Assembly (NCBI GenBank): GCA_025738555.1
Contig: JAOVFP010000021.1
Location: forward strand, 124,001 to 188,000
Source: Cyathus striatus
Lineage: Eukaryota; Basidiomycota; Agaricomycetes; Agaricales; Nidulariaceae
Length of the DNA: 64,000 nucleotides
Direction: 5' to 3'
Shown here: positions 57,900 through 64,000 of the stretch, piece by piece
Layout of the letters: each line of letters begins with the position of its first letter
Numbering within the stretch: position 1 is the stretch's first letter
Notes under the pieces: model-generated
What the model saw: only the letters and a program-made list of their open reading frames with translations
Database searches by the model: none
Told to the model about the DNA's origin: nothing
Position numbers and translations under genes: made by a program

Positions 57900-58859
57900 A
57901 GTCTACCTTTATAATAGTCCGATGAAAAAAAGAGAAGGTGTAAAGGTAGGTGATGAGAGAACAAGAGAAAGAGAGCGAATGGGAAACGTGGGGTTTTTAA
58001 ACTGTTACGAAATAGAGTTGGGGTACAAACGAAGGACACAAACATCAGCGCGCGAAGTCTGGAAAATTGGAGGTTGCCGTTCATAGTAGCCATTTTTGGG
58101 AAGACTGGCAACCTCTTTCTTTGGGTATTTGCTTCAGTCATTTCAGCGGGCGGGTTTGCTTTCGCCTACCCCGCATCTGCTAGTACTTGACGAGAGATAG
58201 TGCCTTGATTTTTTAAGTCGATAGGATTTAACGCTGATGGCCTGCACAGCTCGAACCATTCTCCCACCATCCTCTATCGTTCGCTTTAACAGCCTGACCG
58301 ATATGTTCTTGGGTCCCCAACACCATATCTAGCACCCAGAGACACTCTATCGTGTCGATGCGAGGACAAGGAAAATGACTCCGGTACGTTGAGGTCGCCT
58401 ATGAGTCGCCTCTGCCAGGCAGTAACCTTCCCGTCCTTAAATGGCCCCGCCGAGCATCTAGCGCTTGCAATATCGTTCAACGAGCCGCCATTACACATCC
58501 TTTCGAACCACGGACCTTGAACTACCCCGTACACTTCATGTAGAACAAAACACTCTGTCGCGCAACGACCTTCCAATCCTTATACAGATCCTAGGAACTC
58601 GAAACTACGTCCGATGTCAACCTATCCTTGAATAGGGTCAGGGAGCGTCGTCAATACGGCCTGTGGACCTCGAAGACACGCTTTTACGACTGGCAGGCTT
58701 ACTGCGATACATATCTTCCCTCACGAAACCGTCGAACCATCACAGCCCCCCAACGGTCCGTTTCTTCAGACCACAAGAATGGGAGAAGGAAGAAAAGTAG
58801 CATAGTCATGCACACCACGAATACCTTGATTCAAATAACCCATCGCGCGCGCCGAACGA

Positions 58860-59230
58860 GTCATACAAAGGCCGCACAACGCGAGGTGGCGGGTCAGCGT
58901 GACAGTGTCACGGTCACGCTAGGAGGATAAGAGGGATGGGAATGGCTTCCCTCATTCTCCACCATCATTGGTTTGAACTTGAATGACACAGGAGATCAGT
59001 GTGTTTACCCCTGCCACCGGTTTAAACGTGTGAGGACTGCACCAAAAGAGCGACAATAATTTTATCGTGAAGACCTGCGTAACGACTTCTTCTCCAGCTG
59101 AATGACTCGTCTGCTGAACGCCCACCCCAGGAATGTGCATTAACTCGAACGGAAGTAAATGAACAACCACCAGCATGACCGTTTGTCATGTGGACTGTGT
59201 AGACATGCTTTATGGGCAAGCCTAGTGCTG
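58860..59230. repeat. Dispersed repeat R1
   Basis: Shares GGCCGCACAA, GTGTCAC, GTCAC, GTGTGAGGACTGC, a CAAAAG...AAGA stretch and a closing (A/G)TGTGCAT/GTGCAA word with R2 and R3. Diverged, non-coding as far as I can see. Confidence 0.5.
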
Positions 59231-59369
59231 GATATCGTCCTCCACGAAAACCTTCCGTCCATCTCACACGGCTGTTTCCTTCAACCCACCACACTGGGAG
59301 ACGAGTAGCATAGCCATGCACACCAGTATTACCCTTGACCCTATCGATCCACCATGTGCGCTCAACGAG

Positions 59370-59730
59370 TCACAAAGGCCGCACAATGTGGGGCGGCGGG
59401 TCCATGTCACATATCACATGTGTCACAGTCACTGCAGGGAGGATGATACGGAGGGAAGGAAGAGATAATTTCCTCTCTTCTTCCACTATTATTCTTTTGT
59501 ACTATGATTGACACAAGAAATCGATGTGTTCATGTCTTCCATCGGCTACAACGTGTGAGGACTGCTTCAAAAGGAACTGAAATGATTTCTTGAAGACTTC
59601 CGCAACCGCTTCACCCACTTCAAGCAGAAGATGGCTCAGCCATTCAACATCCCGCCCATAAATGCGCAATAACTGGAAGCATAGTGAACAATCAACATGC
59701 GCGTTACTGAAGATAAAATATCGCACCTTT
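59370..59730. repeat. Dispersed repeat R2
   Basis: A second copy about 510 bp after R1, closer in sequence to R3 (GAGGACTGC, AAAAGGAAC, AACTGGAA) than to R1. The antisense frame 59726-59502 is only partly matched in the other copies. Confidence 0.5.
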
Positions 59731-62114
59731 TATGAGGGGAAATGCCTTGTACAGACCGCCGCCTCACTGCCAATTACAAGATGAAGTCCAGCAGCAAACT
59801 TGAGCTTTCATGTTATGGCCATGAGATTACATCTAAGGCGATAACGTAAATTGGATCATCTGGCTCTGTGAAGTATCCCATCAAGCTCATGATGCAGAAA
59901 ACAGCATATGGAGTGATACTGACCGGAGAAGCAACCAATAATATCTACACACTCTTGCCGGTAATTCAGCCGTGGGCGTAAGGAATGGCAGCAAGGATCC
60001 CTGCACTCTCCACTTAATGCCAAATTTACTATGCTTCATGGGAAAGTGATCCACAGGCTCTCAGCGACATGGGCTAAAGTTCCGGCCAAAAGAATTGAGG
60101 TCTTTATGAATGTGGCGCTGCAGGAGGCTTATATCCATTATCTTTTGTAAAGCTATCCGCTACAGATATCTTAACATGGGTGGTTGTCGGAAACAAAGAC
60201 GAACCGAGAATGAGTGGTAAGAACGTGGACTCGGAAGTTGTTCAGAAGAGTAGCAGAATCAAGAGAAAAATAGGGAGAATAGACCTGGAATCTCTTCCAG
60301 TTCCGTATAATTGAGAGGTCAGAGGTTTCTCCAACCGCAATCAGCGAATGTAGTCAACTCTCGTACTCTTCAATTTTGCAATCCTTGCAGTCTGCTCGCA
60401 CTTCCAAGTCTGACTAAGGACAGTTGAATGTTGAAGCTTGAAGGCTGAAGGTCCAGGATTTGACCGCGCGCCCAAGCCATTGTTAGTCATTCCGCGCGGC
60501 AACAAACAAAGAAATTGTTTCAATTATCAAAGTCAAATTGTCAATATCTTATCCATATCCTAGCTGTTATTCTCTGGAGCTATGTTGTAAAGAAATTCTC
60601 TATGTTTTAAATTTACTGCCTGATTTTCCGTTTTTTTTTCTGCCCTAGTGGTCGAGAGGAAGCACAAGAAATTGAGAGGAAGCCAAGGAAACGAAAATGC
60701 CAGCGACTACTTACCGCCCTCCCCCAACTAACTCGGATGCGTACGGTTATATTTCCAAGGGAGTCTCAGACACACATAAATTGAAGGAGGATAGTTTTTG
60801 CTGGGATGTTTGTAGGGTAATAAGAGACTAGGATACGATCGATTGGATGCTTGGTTCGTTCGCTCTACATTTTTTTCGTACTCATTCAAGTGTCCAACAC
60901 CTTCCGGCTCTCCAGATATTTATTATTCTTCCAGCGACTTTCTAGTTTTTGAAGTACGGGGCGTATCTCTGAATAATATTTATTTCCATCAGAGTCATGC
61001 CGAGTTTTTGTGCGAATTTCTAATGCTACAAGCTGGTCACAGGGCCCACGGCAGGAGACAGGCAGAAGACAGGCAGAAATCAAGGCCTTTACTTTCACTC
61101 TACCGAACGCTCTGTTCCGTTGTTACTTTCGAACAGGCCCACTTAGCTAAATCCAAGATTCTGATGGTCCTCGTCATTCTGATTCACTTACACGATGCGA
61201 CAGCTCATCCTAAATTCAGTTATCCATGTGCCCAAGATTGGGCCCTTATGCTTACAACGACCATCTTGAACGCCGCTTTTGTTCCAGCTGTCTTATCACT
61301 TGCGTTGCATTCTTCCCCGGGCTCTCACACATACGCTCCTATCTTTACCAAATTACCCTCAGCTCCCTACGGAACGATTTCTCAGAACCAGCTAGAAATA
61401 TAGCTGATCCTAGCTATTTGGTCCACCTATGAAAGCCCTCATTGTATGAGTCCTGCCACCATGAAATACTTGTATATAAACGTTCCAATCCTGTCAGTGT
61501 CATAGTACACACAGGACACGAATCTACGATTGTGACATTGATTCCGTCAACGGTCACGGATATAACGCTTCAAATCTGCGAGAGCTAAAAGTAGGCCTGT
61601 GACGTTCTGTGACCTGCGGGCGTCAGGACTCAGAAGTACATAGTGTTTTTTCTGTATTTGCCAACCAGGCATCATAAAGTATAAGGAGTGGCTACGATTC
61701 TAAGCCAAAAGCATCGATGCTCCTGGAGCTTTTACTATCTTATGAGTCTGACACGCCCCCCAGCCGTACGTGACAATTCATGTCATAATAACCACGTGAT
61801 ATAAACATGGTCCGTGCGTATACGGTGTAGTTTCTGCGAAATTCTCATTTGATTCTCATTGCCTCCAGTCAAACTTGATGTGTAATGGCCAAGTATTCAA
61901 GAAAACAATATATAATATTTACAGTATACAATAGCACTGGGATAGTAGCAAAATACGATACAAGAAGAAAATTAGGCTGGTTTTTACCATGGACTTTTAA
62001 CCAAGATTTAGTAAGTTGTGAGCGGACTACGTAGGATAGATACTCGTTATGAGTTAAACTTTGATTTTCTTCTCCACGACTGGCGAGCATAGACTGTTGG
62101 GCAGGAGTTCCCTT

Positions 62115-62717
62115 TTAAGAAGTAGCAGTTGACGTTTTAGTGCTGCACCCGCTAACCGCTACAGGCGGAAGGTTTATGATCTCCTGAGGACGTCTGTGGA
62201 TGGCATTCGACAACTTCCGCTGATAGTGCACGTAAGTCCGAATGGAAGGGAAGAGACGATCAAAAAGACGTACCCAGACAGAGGCAAGTACACCACGAGC
62301 CTTCTCAACTTTATCGCCACTACAACCAACGTACGATAGACCATCTAAATTTGTCGCGTCTGCATCAGAGACTGAGTGTGCGCTCTCGTCATCCAGTTCT
62401 GTCGGCTAGAAGAGGGGGATCAGCTCCTGCGAGACCACTAGCCGAAAGGCACGTACGAGAAAGAAGCCTGAGCCGTATTTAGACCCATTGCTAAAGCGTT
62501 CATCGAAGGTTTTCTATGCCAAAAAAACGGATAAGAAGGTGGTTTATGCGTAGAAAAGGTATATACAGACCATGAGTTCTGGGAAGAAAGGTTGAGGAAC
62601 TATTGGCGGGGGTGGAACTTTGGCGGGAGTTCGATAGTGTTCCTGAAGGGCAGGGAAAGCCTCGCTCTTGAGTAATGCTTGAGTGAAAGTTGGATAAGGA
62701 TAGCGACCCTGGGCCAT
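62115..62717 (-). CDS. Small four-exon gene P2, paralog of P1
   Basis: Exons 62717-62571, 62513-62457, 62405-62274 and 62219-62115; 146 aa. MAQGRYPYPTFTQALL, VPPPPIVPQPFFPELM, FDERFSNGSKYGSGFF, ELDDESAHSV and RKLSNAIHRRPQ align with P1. Exon 3 has three extra codons. The C-terminal tails are unrelated, so only the first about 110 residues are under clear constraint. The family is unknown. The gene stands at the same place as P1 in the segmental duplication. Confidence 0.7.
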
Positions 62718-64000
62718 ATTCTATGTCTAGAAGCCAACGAAAGAGAGAGATGGCGTAACAGTGGGTGGTCGAGAGAACGAGAAAAAAATCTGCAATTTGA
62801 GGGTTTAAAAGTGGCATGAAATAGAGTTGGGGTCCAGACGAAGAAGACAAACATCGTCCCGAAGTTTGGAAAATTGAGGTCGCCGTTGACAGTAGCCATT
62901 TTTGGATTATTGGTGACCTCTATCCCTGCGCCATTTACTTCCGTCACTTCAACGAAAAGATTTGCTTCCGTCTACCCCGCATCGACTGACACATTCTATC
63001 TACCAAAGAGTAAGTTGAACCAAGGTGCCTTGCTTTATGTCAGTGAATCTGACGTTGGTAGCCTGCGCAGTTCGAACCGTTGTCCCATAATCCTCCTCTA
63101 TCCTTCGCTTTAACAGCCCAACCGAATGCTTTAGGTCCCGAACACCGTATCCTGACCATATCTAATACCAGAAGTGGCATTCCATCGCATTGATACGTAG
63201 AATGAGGAAGGGTCGAAGGATTCCCTACACCTCATGTGTAGCGTCGCCAATGAACACTCCTGGCGTGTTGTAGCCGTCCTTCCAACGTACATCTGGCACT
63301 CGCAACGTCTATCGAGGTTGAACAGTCCTTGACTATCTTATGGCCTGCTAATGGTGCTATGAGCTACGTTGGCCTTGACGACACGTTTTCCGGCTGGCAG
63401 ATCTACTACGCTGGGCCTCTTTCCTCGCGAACTGTCGATTCATCACAGCTCTTCTGCAGTCATTTTGTTTAAATCATCGCAGTCGTGGCAAGGAGAGGAG
63501 CAGCATGGCCATGCACACTACGAAAACCCTTGACCCTAACAACCCGCCGCGCGCGCCCGACGAGTCACAATAGGCGGCGCAACGAGGCGGGTCGGGTCCG
63601 GGTCACGTGTCACAATTGTCACTGTCACGCCTGGAGGATGATGCGAGGAATGGGATGGGAATCTCTTCATCTTTCCTTCCACCACCATTCTTCTGTACTC
63701 GGATTGACATGAGAAATCTATATGTCCATCCCTTCCATCAGTTGAAAGTGTGAGGACTGCGTCAAAAGGAACCGCAAGGATTTCCTGACTCAACCGCCGC
63801 GCCAACGGTGCTCAAGGCTCAACCTGAAGATGACTCATACACAAAATAACGCCAGGAAATGTGCAACAACTGGAAAGGAATTGAATATTCAAGCATGGCG
63901 TGATTGAAGATAGAATATCTCACCTTGGATTCGGAAATATGATCCTGTATTTGGCCTACTGTTGGTCCAGGAAAGAGTCCCACAATTCTAGTCTTGAAGC
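62718..64000. other. Duplicated flank of P2 to right edge
   Basis: Aligns with the flank of P1 (57900-59230): promoter, GCCATTTTTGG region and repeat R3. No separate gene recognised. Confidence 0.45.
63560..63920. repeat. Dispersed repeat R3
   Basis: Third copy of the repeat seen at 58860 and 59370, in the same position relative to P2 as R1 has to P1. Confidence 0.5.

Larger units (their letters stand above)
57900..62114. other. Duplicated flank and 4.2 kb spacer
   Basis: 57900-59230 aligns with 62718-63920 (upstream flank of P2), including GCCATTTTTGG and CTTTAACAGCC(T/C). From about 59750 to 61870 nothing is repeated or recognised. A 186-codon plus-strand frame at 60843-61403 has no domain, homolog or splice support. 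No RNA gene seen. Confidence 0.4.

Noticed and set aside
57722..58141. 139-codon minus frame overlapping P1 (and its counterpart at 62600-62947)
   Set aside because: A PKMAT-NG motif is shared by both copies, but this follows from the DNA duplication; the P1/P2 exon frame is conserved much better at the protein level.
60843..61403. 186-codon plus-strand frame
   Set aside because: No domain, no paralog in the window, no splice continuation and an ordinary hydrophobic stretch only. Too weak to call.
1..64000. tRNA, rRNA or CRISPR features
   Set aside because: I looked for cloverleaf-type GGTTCGAATCC boxes and regular spacer arrays and found none I could support; the GTTCGAATC near 27586 is inside TPR-CHAT coding sequence.

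Overview
The window looks like the nuclear genome of an Agaricomycete (mushroom-forming basidiomycete). Coding regions are cut by many 47-65 bp GT-AG introns, F-box proteins of the basidiomycete type recur, there is a GH45 endoglucanase, a NACHT-ankyrin receptor and two TPR-CHAT proteins. The two clear housekeeping genes are an inositol polyphosphate kinase (Arg82/IPMK type) and Cdc73 of the Paf1 complex. Most of the rest is accessory, duplicated or decaying sequence. Exon models were built by hand from splice sites and reading-frame continuity; no database was searched.

Layout. 0.3-8.7 kb: an F-box gene, a 224-aa protein of amphipathic repeats, a second F-box gene and a ten-exon 726-aa coiled-coil protein. 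10.2-15.1 kb: a tandem duplication of a RING/coiled-coil gene with a broken piece of the kinase, then the intact kinase. 15.1-18.3 kb: a 3.2 kb non-autonomous Helitron inserted 7 bp from the most upstream kinase start codon. 18.6-24.5 kb: an F-box copy with one in-frame stop, a third RING/coiled-coil gene with duplicated exons, a broken small gene and the GH45 enzyme. 25.3-34.9 kb: two paralogous TPR-CHAT genes flanking a fourth RING/coiled-coil gene and a small foldback element. 35.5-43.6 kb: a NACHT-ankyrin gene, Cdc73 and two decayed Cdc73 fragments. 45.1-48.6 kb: an eight-exon gene of a family I cannot name. 48.6-54.1 kb: no recognisable gene. 54.1-56.6 kb: a secreted highly repetitive protein. 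57.3-64 kb: a segmental duplication with two copies of a small four-exon gene.

How the genes may work together. Between 10 and 41 kb sit four RING/coiled-coil proteins (candidate ubiquitin ligases), two TPR proteins ending in a caspase-like CHAT protease domain with both catalytic residues, and a NACHT NTPase with ankyrin repeats. These classes act in fungal self/non-self recognition and regulated cell death. A fast-evolving immune or allorecognition island is the most interesting reading, but it is inferred from domain content and gene turnover, not shown by the sequence.

Other signals: the TPR-CHAT paralogs have their non-canonical GC-AG introns at different positions, one each. RING gene C carries a duplicated pair of exons. 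A 143-bp foldback element is flanked by perfect 9-bp direct repeats.
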